Shown: positions 49,711 through 58,142, numbered from the stretch's first letter. The stretch: DNA of 64,000 nucleotides from Paractinoplanes durhamensis (GCF_016862175.1 NZ_BOML01000059.1:62001-126000), one strand, 5' to 3'. The notes: generated by a model not told the origin, from the letters alone. A program made the numbers and translations.

Positions 49711-51140
49711 GAGCGCCGCCGCTGGGGGAGCGGTTCGTGCAGGCGTGCCGAGGTCAGCGGGAGGGTCCGGTCGGCGAGGGTCTGCACGAAGTCGTCGTCG
49801 TGGGTCACCGCCACCACCGCGTGCCCCTCGTCGCGCAGCGTTGCCAGCAGCGTGACCAGCTCGATCCAGGTGCGCCGGTCCTGGCCGAACGTCGGCTCGT
49901 CGAGGACGAGCAGGCGGGGGGCGGTGGCCAGGGCGGTGGCGACGCTCAGCCGGCGGGCTTCGCCACCGGAGAGGGTGTACGGGTTGGCCGCCGCCAGCTT
50001 CGTGAGCCGGAGCCGGTCCAGCAACGCGTCCACGATGCCGGTGATCTCGGTGCCGGTACGCCCGAGCCGGCGCGGCCCGACCGCGAGTTCATCGGCGACC
50101 CGGGATGTCACGAACTGGTGCTCCGGATTCTGGAAGACCGACCCGATCCGCGACGTCAGGGTCGCTGCCCGCCACTTGTGCGGCGGTTTCGGGTCGCCGA
50201 ACGCCGACACCTCGCCGCCGGTCGGCGCGAGCAGCCCGCCCAGCACGAGCGCGAGCGTCGACTTGCCGGCGCCGTTCGGCCCGGTGACGGCGAGAACCTC
50301 ACCCTCGCCGACGGACATCGACACCCCGCGTACGCGGTGCGCGACGGTGATGTCCTCGGCGCGGACCACCGAACCGGCGGCCGCTGAGCCGGACTTCAGC
50401 GGCGGGAAACGGAACCCGGGCACCCACACGCCTTCGTCGGCGAGCCGATCCCCGTACGCGGCGAACACCATCTCGGGGGTGCCGTCGGCCCGGATGCCGC
50501 CGCCCGCCTCCAGCACCACCACCCGGTCGACCAGCGGCAGCGCCTCGGCCACCCGATGCTCGACCAGGATCAGCGTGGTGTCGTCGTCCCGTGAGCGGAC
50601 GATGGCCTCCCGGACCAGGTCGGCGCCGGCCGGGTCGAGGTTGGCGGTCGGCTCGTCGAGGAGCAGCAGTCCGGGGCGGAGCGCGAGCACCCCGGCCAGC
50701 GCGAGCCGCTGTGCCTCCCCACCGGACAGTGCCGCCGTCGACCTGGTGATGGGGTAGGGGAAGCCGACCCGGTCGAGGGCGTCGCTGACCCGTGGCCAGA
50801 TCGCGGCGGCCGGCACTCCCCGGTTCTCCAGGCCGAACGCCACGTCGTCGCCGCTGCGGGCCATGACCAGCTGGGTCTGCGGGTCCTGGAAGACGATGCC
50901 GACCCGGTCGCGGGCCGCGGCGGGGGAGCGGCCGTCGATCTCGACGGTGCCGGCCTGTTCACCCGAGTCACCGGGGAGCAGGCCGGCCAGCGCAGCGAGC
51001 AGGGTGCTCTTGCCGGCCCCGGAGGGTCCGAGCAGCAGCACCCGCTCGCCGTGGTCGATGCGCAGGTCGACGTCGCGGACCGCCCAGGCGCGGCGGCCCG
51101 CATGCCGCCACCCGAAGCCACGAAGAACGACTGCGCTCAT
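49707..51140 (-). CDS. ykoD: Fused double-ATPase subunit of ECF transporter
   Basis: A 477-residue protein with two complete ABC ATPase domains in one chain (EcfA-EcfA'). First half: Walker A LGPSGAGKST near 38, Q-loop QDPQTQLVMA, signature LSGGEAQRLALA, Walker B LLLLDEPTANLD. Second half: GPNGAGKST near 286, signature LSGGEARRLSVA, LLVLDEPTFGQD. Both sites look functional. Energises uptake by EcfT and the S component. Separated from ykoE by a 17-bp tandem repeat. Confidence 0.95.
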   Translation of the reverse strand: MSAVVLRGFGWRHAGRRAWAVRDVDLRIDHGERVLLLGPSGAGKSTLLAALAGLLPGDSGEQAGTVEIDGRSPAAARDRVGIVFQDPQTQLVMARSGDDVAFGLENRGVPAAAIWPRVSDALDRVGFPYPITRSTAALSGGEAQRLALAGVLALRPGLLLLDEPTANLDPAGADLVREAIVRSRDDDTTLILVEHRVAEALPLVDRVVVLEAGGGIRADGTPEMVFAAYGDRLADEGVWVPGFRFPPLKSGSAAAGSVVRAEDITVAHRVRGVSMSVGEGEVLAVTGPNGAGKSTLALVLGGLLAPTGGEVSAFGDPKPPHKWRAATLTSRIGSVFQNPEHQFVTSRVADELAVGPRRLGRTGTEITGIVDALLDRLRLTKLAAANPYTLSGGEARRLSVATALATAPRLLVLDEPTFGQDRRTWIELVTLLATLRDEGHAVVAVTHDDDFVQTLADRTLPLTSARLHEPLPQRRRS

Positions 51141-51171
51141 GACCAGACCGTGTTCATGACCAGACCGTGCT
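51137..51171. repeat. 17-bp direct repeat at the ykoD start
   Basis: TCATGACCAGACCGTGT (last base T or C) is present twice with exact 17-base period from 51137, and TCATGA appears a third time at 51171. It covers the ykoD start codon and duplicates the ATG itself, so alternate start codons in the same context arise. Confidence 0.88.
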
Positions 51172-51193
51172 CATGATCAGATGGAATCAGGGA

Positions 51194-51775
51194 TCAGACC
51201 AGCGCGCGCGAGCGCCCCGCCGCGAACCGGTCGAGAACTCCGGTCTGGGCGAGGGCCCGCACCAGCAGCACGCTGCCGAGGCCGGCGATCACGAGGGACG
51301 ACACCGCGGTGATCGCGATGTAGGGGATCCGCATGGTGGCCCAGGACGTTTCCGGGTACCAGACGACCGCGTCGTACACCGAGGCGACGATGCCGGCGGT
51401 GGCGCCGGCGAGCAGTGCCACCGGCAGGTTGTAGAGCTTGTAGGCGAACGCCGCGAAGATCAGCTCGGCGCCGAGTGCTTCGAGCGGGCCCTGCACGACG
51501 AGGGTCCAGCCCCAGCTGGTGCCGATCGCGACCGAGACGAGCGAGGCGAGGGTGAGGGTGTAGAAGGCGGCGCCCGGCTTGCGGACGATCAGTGCGCCGA
51601 GGACGGCCGGGACCAGCCACATTCCGTAGAGCACGGCGCGGCCGGGGAGCGGGATGGCGTCGGCCGGCCCGTTCCAGAGCAGACCCCACGCCCAGAAGAT
51701 GACGCCGAACGCGACCGCGACGATCGAGGCGATCACGATGTCGATCGTGCGCCACCGGTTGGAGTTGGTTGCCAT
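51194..51775 (-). CDS. ykoE: ECF transporter S component YkoE (thiamine precursor)
   Basis: A 193-residue membrane S component, six helices, matching YkoE: WRTIDIVIASIVAVAFGVIFWAWGLLWNG at the start and YDAVVWYPETSWATM later. YkoE captures the thiamine precursor hydroxymethylpyrimidine or thiamine. ATG 51775 follows GGGAGGTA, a strong site; an extended frame upstream lies in the riboswitch and is rejected. A TPP riboswitch is immediately upstream, which fixes the pathway. Confidence 0.94.
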   Translation of the reverse strand: MATNSNRWRTIDIVIASIVAVAFGVIFWAWGLLWNGPADAIPLPGRAVLYGMWLVPAVLGALIVRKPGAAFYTLTLASLVSVAIGTSWGWTLVVQGPLEALGAELIFAAFAYKLYNLPVALLAGATAGIVASVYDAVVWYPETSWATMRIPYIAITAVSSLVIAGLGSVLLVRALAQTGVLDRFAAGRSRALV

Positions 51776-51883
51776 TTTCGTACCTCCCAGTTTGCCTCGT
51801 GAGCAAGCGCAGTGGGAGGAGACGCACGCCGTGTGCCCAGGCGTCATTGCCTGCGGACACGGCGCGGCTGGAGAAAAGACCGA

Positions 51884-51962
51884 GCTTCCTGCGCTGGCAT
51901 TACCCAGATCAGGTACGAGGGTCTGCGGTTGCCCGCACTCTCAGCGCTGTGCGCTCCCCTGT
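51884..51962 (-). ncRNA. TPP (THI-element) riboswitch
   Basis: On the minus strand the conserved THI core is present: AGGGGAGC at the 5' end, GCTGAGAGTG, then GCAGACCCTC, and the pyrophosphate-binding CCTGATCTGGGTAATGCC. It lies about 110 bases upstream of ykoE and should reduce expression when thiamine diphosphate is abundant. The start of ykoE near the following sequence suggests translation control; no clear terminator T-run was seen. Confidence 0.95.
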
Positions 51963-51967
51963 CGGAT

Positions 51968-52047
51968 CGAAGTTTGTTCGCGACCTACCTCGACCATCGC
52001 ATCGCCTGAGTGATGCACATGGTCTCCGCTGTCGCGAACAAGCTTCG
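51968..52047. repeat. 17-bp inverted repeat (one mismatch) in divergent gap
   Basis: CGAAGTTTGTTCGCGAC (51968-51984) is repeated inversely at 52031-52047 with one mismatch and a 46-base spacer. It lies between the riboswitch and the alpha/beta hydrolase gene. The shared core TTGTTCGCGA could be a regulator half-site pair or a long-stem RNA. This, the riboswitch and the hydrolase promoter are all I see in the gene-free stretch 51776-52109. Confidence 0.8.
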
Positions 52048-52109
52048 CTGCATATGTTTCGATGACGCTAACACCGTTGTAGGGCCGGGGACAGCGAGGG
52101 AGTGATCAC

Positions 52110-52955
52110 ATGGAGATCAAAGCGCGCGGAATGACCTTCGACGTGTACGAGGGTGGGCCCGCCGACGGTGAACCCGTCCTCCTGCTGCACGGGTTCCCGC
52201 AGGACCACCGTGAGTTCGATTTGATCCTGCCTCGGCTGCACGCCGCGGGGCTTCGGACGTACGCCGTTGACCAGCGCGGATATTCGCCCGGCGCCCGCCC
52301 CGACGACGTCAGGTCCTACCGGATCTCCGAGCCCGCCGCCGACGCCATCGCGATCCTCGACGCGCTCGGGGTCGAGAAGGCGCACGTCATCGGCCATGAC
52401 TGGGGAGCGCAGGTCGGCTGGCTGCTCGCCGCCGAGCACCCGGACCGGGTGCGCACCCTCACCGCGGTCTCCGTCCCGCATCCGCGCGCGCTCCGCCTGG
52501 CGCTGCGGGTCCGGCCCACCCAGCGTGCCCGGTTCGCGTACTTCGCCGTCTTCCGCAGCCCGATCGCCGAGCGTTTCCTGCTCGGCGGGGGCGCGGCCGT
52601 GCTCAAGGCGATGCTGCGCCCGATCGGCGACCGGGCCGCGCTCTACGTGGACGCGATGCGCGAGCCGGGCCGGCTGACCGGCGGCCTCAACTGGTACCGC
52701 GGCCTGGCGGGCGGCGACCTGACCAGCGCCGGCGTGATCACGGTGCCCACGACGTACGTCTGGAGTGACCGCGACGGTGTCGTCGCCCGGACCGCCGCCC
52801 TGCGCACCCGGGACTGGGTGGAGGCCGACTACCAGTTCGTCGTGCTGCGCGGGGTGAGCCACTGGGTGCCGGAGCAGGCCCCGGAGGCGCTGGCCGACGC
52901 CGCTCTGCACCGCATCACCGGCGACGCCCAGACCCGGTCAGACCCAGGCGCTTGA
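52110..52955 (+). CDS. Alpha/beta-fold hydrolase (epoxide hydrolase-like)
   Basis: A 281-residue alpha/beta hydrolase. Oxyanion motif LLHGFPQD, nucleophile elbow GHDWGAQ with Asp (as in epoxide hydrolases and haloalkane dehalogenases), acid in WSDRDGVVA, and the final catalytic His in GVSHWVPEQ. Epoxide hydrolysis is likely but dehalogenation is possible. CGAGGGAG lies before ATG 52110. It is convergent with the membrane protein gene, overlapping by 41 bases. Confidence 0.9.
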   Translation: MEIKARGMTFDVYEGGPADGEPVLLLHGFPQDHREFDLILPRLHAAGLRTYAVDQRGYSPGARPDDVRSYRISEPAADAIAILDALGVEKAHVIGHDWGAQVGWLLAAEHPDRVRTLTAVSVPHPRALRLALRVRPTQRARFAYFAVFRSPIAERFLLGGGAAVLKAMLRPIGDRAALYVDAMREPGRLTGGLNWYRGLAGGDLTSAGVITVPTTYVWSDRDGVVARTAALRTRDWVEADYQFVVLRGVSHWVPEQAPEALADAALHRITGDAQTRSDPGA

Positions 52956-53529
52956 GTTCCAGCGCGGCCAGGGCGTCGACCGCTGCGGCGTCGCCGTTGC
53001 GCCAGCTCTGCGCGATGTCCGGGCCCAGCTTGGCGAGCTCGTTCAGCGGCTGGCTGGCGAGCGCGCGCAACGCCAGCAGGTCGCGTCCGGCGGGCTCACC
53101 GCGTACCGAAGAAGCCACCGCGGCCCGGCGCATCCAGCGCAACCGCAACGGGAGCCAGAGGAACAGCACCAGCGCGAGCGGAACGGCCAGCGCGATCAGC
53201 GTGATGATCAGCGCCAGCTGATCGACGATCTGCTGTTGCTGCACGCCGGCGTCGGCGAGCGAGCGGGCCGCGTCGGCGGCGCCGTTGAACGGCTTGACCA
53301 GCTGGTCACCGACCAGCGGCACCCGGCCGACCTTGCCGCCGGCGTCGGCCAGGTTGTCGGCGATGCCGCCGCCCGCGCTCTGCAGTTTCTGACCGGGCAC
53401 GGCCAGCTTCTCGACCATGTCGTGGACCCAGAGACCGGCACGGATCCACAGGTAGACCCAGAGGACGACGGTGATGTCGGTGAGCAGTTGACGGATGGCG
53501 GTGGGGAGCCGCTCGGCGTAAAGCTTCAC
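52915..53529 (-). CDS. Membrane protein of unknown function next to zur
   Basis: A 204-residue protein with two membrane spans (about 16-36 and 96-125). The GTG at 53529 gives KLYAERLPTAIRQLLTD at the N-terminus. The C-terminal half is cytoplasmic and helical (RALASQPLNELAKLGPDIAQSWRNGDAAAVDALAALELKRLGL). I do not recognise the family. It lies 17 bases downstream of zur on the same strand, so zinc-linked transcription is possible. Confidence 0.7.
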   Translation of the reverse strand: MKLYAERLPTAIRQLLTDITVVLWVYLWIRAGLWVHDMVEKLAVPGQKLQSAGGGIADNLADAGGKVGRVPLVGDQLVKPFNGAADAARSLADAGVQQQQIVDQLALIITLIALAVPLALVLFLWLPLRLRWMRRAAVASSVRGEPAGRDLLALRALASQPLNELAKLGPDIAQSWRNGDAAAVDALAALELKRLGLTGSGRRR

Positions 53530-53546
53530 GGCGCTCAGCGTCCCAC

Positions 53547-53951
53547 TCAGCGTTTCGCTGCGCACTCCGGGCAGGTGCCGAAGATCTCCATCGTGTGCGA
53601 GACGTCGACGAAGCCGTGCTTGGCGGCCACCCGATCGGCCCACGACTCCACCGCCGGGCCCTCCACCTCGACCGCCCGGCCGCACGACCGGCACACCAGG
53701 TGATGGTGGTGGCCCTGGCTGCACCGGCGGTAGAGGTGCTCGCCGCCCGGCGGCCGCATCACGTCGATCTCGCCGGCGTCGGCGAGACCCTGCAGGGTGC
53801 GGTAGACGGTGGTGAGGCCGACGCGTTCGCCGCGCTCGCGCAGCATCGCGTGCAGGTCCTGGGCGCTGTTGAAGCCCTCGGTGTCGTTGAGCACGGCGCT
53901 CACCGCACTGCGCTGCTTGGTGTTTCGTTGCGCGGCTGACTCGGCGTTCAC
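53547..53951 (-). CDS. zur: Zinc uptake regulator Zur (Fur family)
   Basis: A 134-residue Fur-family repressor. Winged HTH with LGLTTVYRTLQGLADAGEID, the regulatory His cluster CSQGHHHHLVCRSCG, and the structural zinc Cys pairs CRSCG and CPEC. Placement with znuABC identifies it as Zur. The likely operator is at 56961-56979. Its start overlaps the arsR-type stop (GTGA pattern), so both regulators are co-translated. Confidence 0.93.
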   Translation of the reverse strand: MNAESAAQRNTKQRSAVSAVLNDTEGFNSAQDLHAMLRERGERVGLTTVYRTLQGLADAGEIDVMRPPGGEHLYRRCSQGHHHHLVCRSCGRAVEVEGPAVESWADRVAAKHGFVDVSHTMEIFGTCPECAAKR

Positions 53952-54250
53952 GATCGGACCTCCCTCGCATGGCTGACCGCGTCGGCGACGATGTGCGCGA
54001 CGTGGTCGTCCACCAGCGAGTATGCGATCTCCCGGCCGCGGCGTGCACCCCGGACCACTCCGGCACCGCGCAGCACCCGCAGGTGCTGGGAAACGAGCGG
54101 CTGGGGCGCACCCAGCTTCTCCACCAGTTCGTGCACGCAGCGTTCGCCCACACCGAGCTCGGCGACGATCGCGACACGGATCGGCGCGGACAGGGCGCGC
54201 AGCAGTTCCCCGGCCGACTCGTACGCCTCATAACCGGTCGCGGTCGTCAT
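53948..54250 (-). CDS. ArsR/SmtB family zinc-responsive regulator
   Basis: A 100-residue ArsR repressor. HTH near 38-60 (VGERCVHELVEKLGAPQPLVSQHLRVLRGAGVV). Possible metal ligands: Cys in ERCVHEL and, in the last helix, Asp/His in DDHVAHIVADAVSHARE, like the alpha5 zinc site of SmtB/CzrA. ATG 54250. Directly upstream of zur, and in the same operon as znu genes, giving two zinc sensors of opposite logic in one unit. Confidence 0.9.
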   Translation of the reverse strand: MTTATGYEAYESAGELLRALSAPIRVAIVAELGVGERCVHELVEKLGAPQPLVSQHLRVLRGAGVVRGARRGREIAYSLVDDHVAHIVADAVSHAREVRS

Positions 54251-54287
54251 CGCAGTGCCCAATTTAGCGTGTGGCGCGGCGGGACCT

Positions 54288-55130
54288 TCATCCCTGGAGG
54301 ACGACATCTGGCGGTTCAACCTCCCGGGGGTGGTGGGCGCGGCGGCGCAGCGCCCGGACGACGCCGCTGCCGAGCGCGATGGCCACGAACACGGCGAGGG
54401 CGAGGATGACGGTGGTGGCGCCGGGCGCGGTGTCGATCTCCGCGGAGACGGCCACGCCGGCCCCGGCGGCGCCGAGCCCGATCACCATGCCGAGCGCCAT
54501 GGTGCTGCGGAAACCCCGGGTGACCTGCTGGGCGGCGGCCACCGGGACAACCATCAGGGCAGAGACGAGAAGCAATCCGACGGTACGCATGGCGATGGTC
54601 ACGGTCACCGCGGTGGTCACCGCCATGAGCAGATTGAGCGTACGCACCGGAAGGCCGCTGACCTTCGCGTACTCCTCGTCGTTGCAGACCGCGAACAGCG
54701 CCGGCCGGAACACCGTCATGGCGGTCAGCACCGCGACGCCGAGGACGGCGATCACCACGACGTCCTGCGGTGACGTGGTGATCAGCGACCCGAACAGGTA
54801 CTGCATCAGGTTGGCGTTGCTGCTGTCGTCGGACAGCCCGACCAGGACCACGCCGCCCGCGATGCCGCCGTAGAAGAGCAGGGCCAGGGCCAGGTCGCCG
54901 GAGGTGCGGCCACGCTGGCGGATCAGCTCGATGCCGACCGCGCCGATCGCCGACACGATCACCGCGCTGATCACCGGGGAGTGGTGCAGCAGCAGGCCGA
55001 CACCGACGCCGGTCAGCGCCACGTGCCCGATGCCGTCGCCGATCAGCGACAGCCGCCGCTGCACCAGGTAGATGCCCAGGGCCGGGGCGGCCAGGCCGAT
55101 CACCAGCGCGCCGATCAGCGCGCGGATCAT
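54288..55130 (-). CDS. znuB: Zinc ABC transporter permease ZnuB
   Basis: A 280-residue ABC-3 permease with about eight helices. GDGIGHVALTGVGVGLLL and MRTVGLLLVSALMVVPVAAAQQ are the family's conserved blocks. The homologs usually start a few residues earlier with FQYDFM; here that sequence is present upstream, but no start codon precedes it in frame before a stop, so ATG 55130 is used. The C-terminus is His/Arg-rich. 75 bases from znuC. Confidence 0.94.
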   Translation of the reverse strand: MIRALIGALVIGLAAPALGIYLVQRRLSLIGDGIGHVALTGVGVGLLLHHSPVISAVIVSAIGAVGIELIRQRGRTSGDLALALLFYGGIAGGVVLVGLSDDSSNANLMQYLFGSLITTSPQDVVVIAVLGVAVLTAMTVFRPALFAVCNDEEYAKVSGLPVRTLNLLMAVTTAVTVTIAMRTVGLLLVSALMVVPVAAAQQVTRGFRSTMALGMVIGLGAAGAGVAVSAEIDTAPGATTVILALAVFVAIALGSGVVRALRRRAHHPREVEPPDVVLQG

Positions 55131-55205
55131 GAAGTCGTACTGAAATAGGTCGATGATTCGTCATTCCTGTCAAGGGCGGCGGCGGGGTGGTCGGACGGGC
55201 CATCC

Positions 55206-56018
55206 TCAGTTCGCTGTCATCCGATTCGTCATCCGGTCGGTGGGTGCCCATTCGCAGATGCCGGCCTTCTCCAGGGCGGCGTGCGGGTGCACGTGGTCGT
55301 GGTCGGGGTCGGCGTGGTGGCCGGCCGGTTCGGGCGGCGCGCCCTCGTAGGCGATCCGGCCCTCGTGCACCACGACCGCCCGGTCGATGAGTGGCCGCAG
55401 CGGGCCGAGTTCGTGCGCGACCAGCAGGATCGTGCCGCCGCCGGCCGCGAACCGGCCCAGTGCCGCGGCGAACGCCTCCTGGCTGGCCGCGTCGACCCCG
55501 GCCGTCGGTTCGTCGAGGACCAGCAGGTCGGGGTGGCCGGCCAGGGCGCGGGCGATCAGGGTGCGCTGCTGCTGGCCGCCGGAGAGCGTGGACACCGGGT
55601 CGCCGATCCGGTCGAGCAGGCCGACGTCCTGCAGCGCGGCCACGACGGCGGCCTTGTCGGCGGTGCCGGACGGGCGGAAGATGCCGCGCCGGGCCAGCCG
55701 GCCGGACGCCACCACCTCGCCGACGGTGGCGGGTACGCCGCTGCCGGCCCCGAGCCGCTGCGGGACGTAGCCGACCCGGGCCCAGTCGCGGAATGTGCGC
55801 TGGGCGGTGCCGAACAGGTCGATCTCGCCGCGGGCCGCCGGGACCAGGCCGAGGATCGTGCGGATCAGGGTCGACTTGCCGGAGCCGTTGGCGCCGAGGA
55901 TCGCGACCACTTCGCCGGGCTGGGTGGACAGGGAGATGTCGTGCAGGATCTCCCGGCCGTCGTAGCCGACTGCCAGATGCCGTACGTCGACGACGCCCTT
56001 CGGATCAGCAGCAGTCAT
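55206..56018 (-). CDS. znuC: Zinc ABC transporter ATP-binding protein ZnuC
   Basis: A 270-residue ATPase. Walker A ILGANGSGKST near 41, signature LSGGQQQRTLIARA, Walker B LLVLDEPTAGVD. A C-terminal extension holds the His/Asp stretch HHADPDHDHVHPH, a likely zinc-handling segment. The ATG at 56018 overlaps the znuA stop (ATGA); the ATG at 56027 is an alternative. Confidence 0.95.
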   Translation of the reverse strand: MTAADPKGVVDVRHLAVGYDGREILHDISLSTQPGEVVAILGANGSGKSTLIRTILGLVPAARGEIDLFGTAQRTFRDWARVGYVPQRLGAGSGVPATVGEVVASGRLARRGIFRPSGTADKAAVVAALQDVGLLDRIGDPVSTLSGGQQQRTLIARALAGHPDLLVLDEPTAGVDAASQEAFAAALGRFAAGGGTILLVAHELGPLRPLIDRAVVVHEGRIAYEGAPPEPAGHHADPDHDHVHPHAALEKAGICEWAPTDRMTNRMTAN

Positions 56019-56944
56019 GTGGTGCACCCCAATGCCGTGGTGAGTGCGGCCAGGTTCGCCCGCATGACGGTGAAGTAGTCGGACTGGGCGTCGGTCAGGC
56101 CTTCGAGCGGGTCCAGCACGGCGGTCTGCGCGCCGACCTCGCGGGCGATGGTCTCGGCGACCTTCGGGCTGACCAGGGTTTCGAAGAAGATCGTGGTGGT
56201 GCCGGTCTGCCGGGCCTGTTCGGCGACCGCGGCGAGGCGCTGCGGGGACGGCTCGGCCTCGGGGGAGATGCCGGTGATGCCGACCTGGGTCAGGCCGTAC
56301 CGGGTGGCCAGGTAGTTGAACGCGCTGTGGCTGGTGACGAGTTCACGCCGCTGACAGGTGGCCAGGCTCTTCGCGTACTCAAGATTGAGCTCCCGCAGTT
56401 GGGTCTGCAGTTCCTTGGCCCGGGTGCGGTACGCCTCGGCGTGCGCGGGATCCTTGCCGGCCAGCGCCTCGCCCAGTTTTCCGGCGATCGTCTCGAAGCG
56501 GACCGGGTCGAGCCAGACGTGCGGGTCCATGCTGCCCTCGGCGTGCTCCTCGGCATGCCCGGCGTCCTCAGCGTGTCCGTCGCCGTCGGCCAGCGGCAGC
56601 AGCTGGACCGCCGACGCGGCGTCGAACGAGCGGCCCTTCGCCTCCTGCTTCACGGCGGTGTCCACGGCCGGCTGGAATCCGCTCAGGTGGACCGCGAGGC
56701 CCGCGTCGGCGACGTCCGCGACCTGGCGCGGGTTGAGCTCCACGTCGTGCGGTTCGGCGCCGGGCTTGGTGAGATTGGTGACGGACACCACATCGCCGCC
56801 GATGCGTTCGCTGAGGAACTGCAGCGGGTAGAAGGCGGTGACCACGTTCAGCTTGCCGTCGGTGAACCCGTTCACCGACGCCCGGGCGCCGCAGCCGGCC
56901 GCCACGGCGAGGGTGAGGACGGCGGCGAGCAGAGCGCGGTGCAT
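56015..56944 (-). CDS. znuA: Zinc-binding lipoprotein ZnuA
   Basis: A 309-residue substrate-binding lipoprotein of the cluster A-I (ZnuA) family. Lipobox AVAAGC near residues 12-17. Zinc ligands lie in EPHDVELNP, a His/Asp/Glu-rich loop (GHAEDAGHAEEHAEGS) typical of ZnuA, DPHVWLDP and SHSAFNYLA. ATG 56944 is chosen because the alternative GTG 56965 is inside the Zur box. Confidence 0.94.
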   Translation of the reverse strand: MHRALLAAVLTLAVAAGCGARASVNGFTDGKLNVVTAFYPLQFLSERIGGDVVSVTNLTKPGAEPHDVELNPRQVADVADAGLAVHLSGFQPAVDTAVKQEAKGRSFDAASAVQLLPLADGDGHAEDAGHAEEHAEGSMDPHVWLDPVRFETIAGKLGEALAGKDPAHAEAYRTRAKELQTQLRELNLEYAKSLATCQRRELVTSHSAFNYLATRYGLTQVGITGISPEAEPSPQRLAAVAEQARQTGTTTIFFETLVSPKVAETIAREVGAQTAVLDPLEGLTDAQSDYFTVMRANLAALTTALGCTT

Positions 56945-56960
56945 AGCACCCACTGTCGCC

Positions 56961-56979
56961 GACAATGATAATGATTGTC
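56961..56979. promoter_or_regulatory. Zur box
   Basis: GACAATGATAATGATTGTC is a 19-bp palindrome with one mismatched pair and matches actinobacterial Zur sites (the AATGATAATxATT core). It ends 17 bases before the znuA ATG, so bound Zur would block znuA transcription. The divergent small membrane protein gene is on the other side but transcribes away from it. Confidence 0.85.
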
Positions 56980-56999
56980 AAAAGCGCATAGGTGTGAGT

Positions 57000-57254
57000 T
57001 CAGACCGCTTTCGCGACCACCGCGGCCAGCAACAGGGCGAGCATCACCAGGCGCAGGGCGCGGGTCGAGCCCTTCTGCACCGGCCAGGTGGTGAACGTCA
57101 GCGCGGCCAGACCGGCCGCGAGCAGGAACAACAGTGCCGCGCCGACGATCCCCGGCAGGAACAGGCCGGCCATCATCAGGGCCAGCGCCACGATGAAGGC
57201 CGTGGTCGGATTCACCCGTGCCAACCGGCGCAGCAGGTTGTCGGACGTCGCCAC
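57000..57254 (-). CDS. Small membrane protein (DUF6703-like)
   Basis: An 84-residue protein with two hydrophobic spans (about 18-50 with FIVALALMMAGLFLPGIVGAALLFLLAAGL, and 65-82 VMLALLLAAVVAKA). GTG 57254 follows GGAGG. Resembles small actinobacterial membrane proteins of unknown role. It ends about 20 bases before the Zur box and on the same strand as znuA. Confidence 0.72.
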   Translation of the reverse strand: MATSDNLLRRLARVNPTTAFIVALALMMAGLFLPGIVGAALLFLLAAGLAALTFTTWPVQKGSTRALRLVMLALLLAAVVAKAV

Positions 57255-57288
57255 CGTGTCGCCTCCTCGCGCTGCGTACGCTCGTCGC

Positions 57289-57630
57289 ATGCTCGTGCTC
57301 AACCGCTTCGTCGTCCAGCCGGAAACGCAGGACGGTTTCGTGCTCCGGGGGCATGCCGCCCTGGCCGCGCTGGCCGAGCGCCCCGGTTATCTCTCCGGCC
57401 GCCTCACCCGCGCGATCGACGATCCCGCTCACTGGACCTTGGTCACCGAGTGGGAGTCCGTCGGAGCCTACCGGCGCGCGCTGAGCGGCTTCGACGTCAA
57501 GGTCCACGCCACCCCGCTGCTGGCCGAGTCGATCGACACACCGTCGGCGTTCGAGACCCTGGCCAGCGCCGCGCCCGGCGGGGAGGTCGTCGTCACCGCC
57601 AGCGACCGGGCCGCGGACCCCTGGCGCTGA
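57289..57630 (+). CDS. ABM-domain monooxygenase-like protein
   Basis: A 113-residue antibiotic-biosynthesis-monooxygenase fold protein (LVLNRFVVQPETQDGFVLRGHAALAALAERPGYLSGRLTRAIDDPAHWTLVTEWESVGAYRRAL). The ferredoxin-like dimeric fold serves cofactor-less oxygenases, heme-degrading enzymes and others. Key residues are not diagnostic. ATG 57289 is divergent from the small membrane gene. Confidence 0.83.
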   Translation: MLVLNRFVVQPETQDGFVLRGHAALAALAERPGYLSGRLTRAIDDPAHWTLVTEWESVGAYRRALSGFDVKVHATPLLAESIDTPSAFETLASAAPGGEVVVTASDRAADPWR

Positions 57631-57647
57631 CGACTAATCTGGCTGCT

Positions 57648-58142
57648 ATGACGACGGCGTCTCACGTTCCCGCACCCCCGCAGGGCCCCGGCGTCTACCC
57701 GCCCTTCCCGGCGCCGCCGGTCGAGGGCAAGGGCAAACGCATCGGCTGGGGCATCGGCATCGCCGCCGGCGTCATCGTGCTGATCTGCGGCGGCGGCACC
57801 GCCGCGCTCATCGGCATCGGCGTCTCCACCTCCGGCTCGCTGCAGGAGCGGGCCGAGGCCGCGGTCGGCGACTACCTCGACGCGGTCGCCGCCAAACGCT
57901 ACGACCAGGCGTACGGCCTGCTGTGTGACGATGCGCAGCAGGACGAGAGCGCGGCCGAGTTCCGCACCCGGGTCACCGGCGAGCAGACCATCACCGACTA
58001 CACGTTCGGCGATCTCAATTTCGTCACCCTCGCCCTGCCGGTCGACGCCACCTACAGCGACGGCGCCACCGCCGAGCTCGAGGCCTACCTCGGGCAGGAC
58101 ACGAGCACGGGCGCGTTCGAGGTGTGCCGCCTCGGGGAGTAA
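57648..58142 (+). CDS. Single-span membrane protein with DUF4878-like extracellular domain
   Basis: A 164-residue protein. Pro-rich N-terminus (1-30), a membrane helix (about 36-62, Gly/Ile rich with ICGGGTAALIGIGV), then an extracellular NTF2/lumazine-like domain (QERAEAAVGDYLDAVAAKRYDQAYGLLCDDAQQ) with two Cys. Such proteins are common in actinomycetes without a set role. It starts 17 bases after the ABM gene and precedes glyS. Confidence 0.75.
   Translation: MTTASHVPAPPQGPGVYPPFPAPPVEGKGKRIGWGIGIAAGVIVLICGGGTAALIGIGVSTSGSLQERAEAAVGDYLDAVAAKRYDQAYGLLCDDAQQDESAAEFRTRVTGEQTITDYTFGDLNFVTLALPVDATYSDGATAELEAYLGQDTSTGAFEVCRLGE

Noticed and set aside
51776-51847. N-terminal extension of ykoE containing several Cys
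   Set aside because: It would be translated from the riboswitch side of the leader; the ATG at 51775 has a strong ribosome site.
56945-56965. Upstream GTG for znuA
   Set aside because: It lies inside the Zur box; the lipoprotein signal begins at the ATG 56944.
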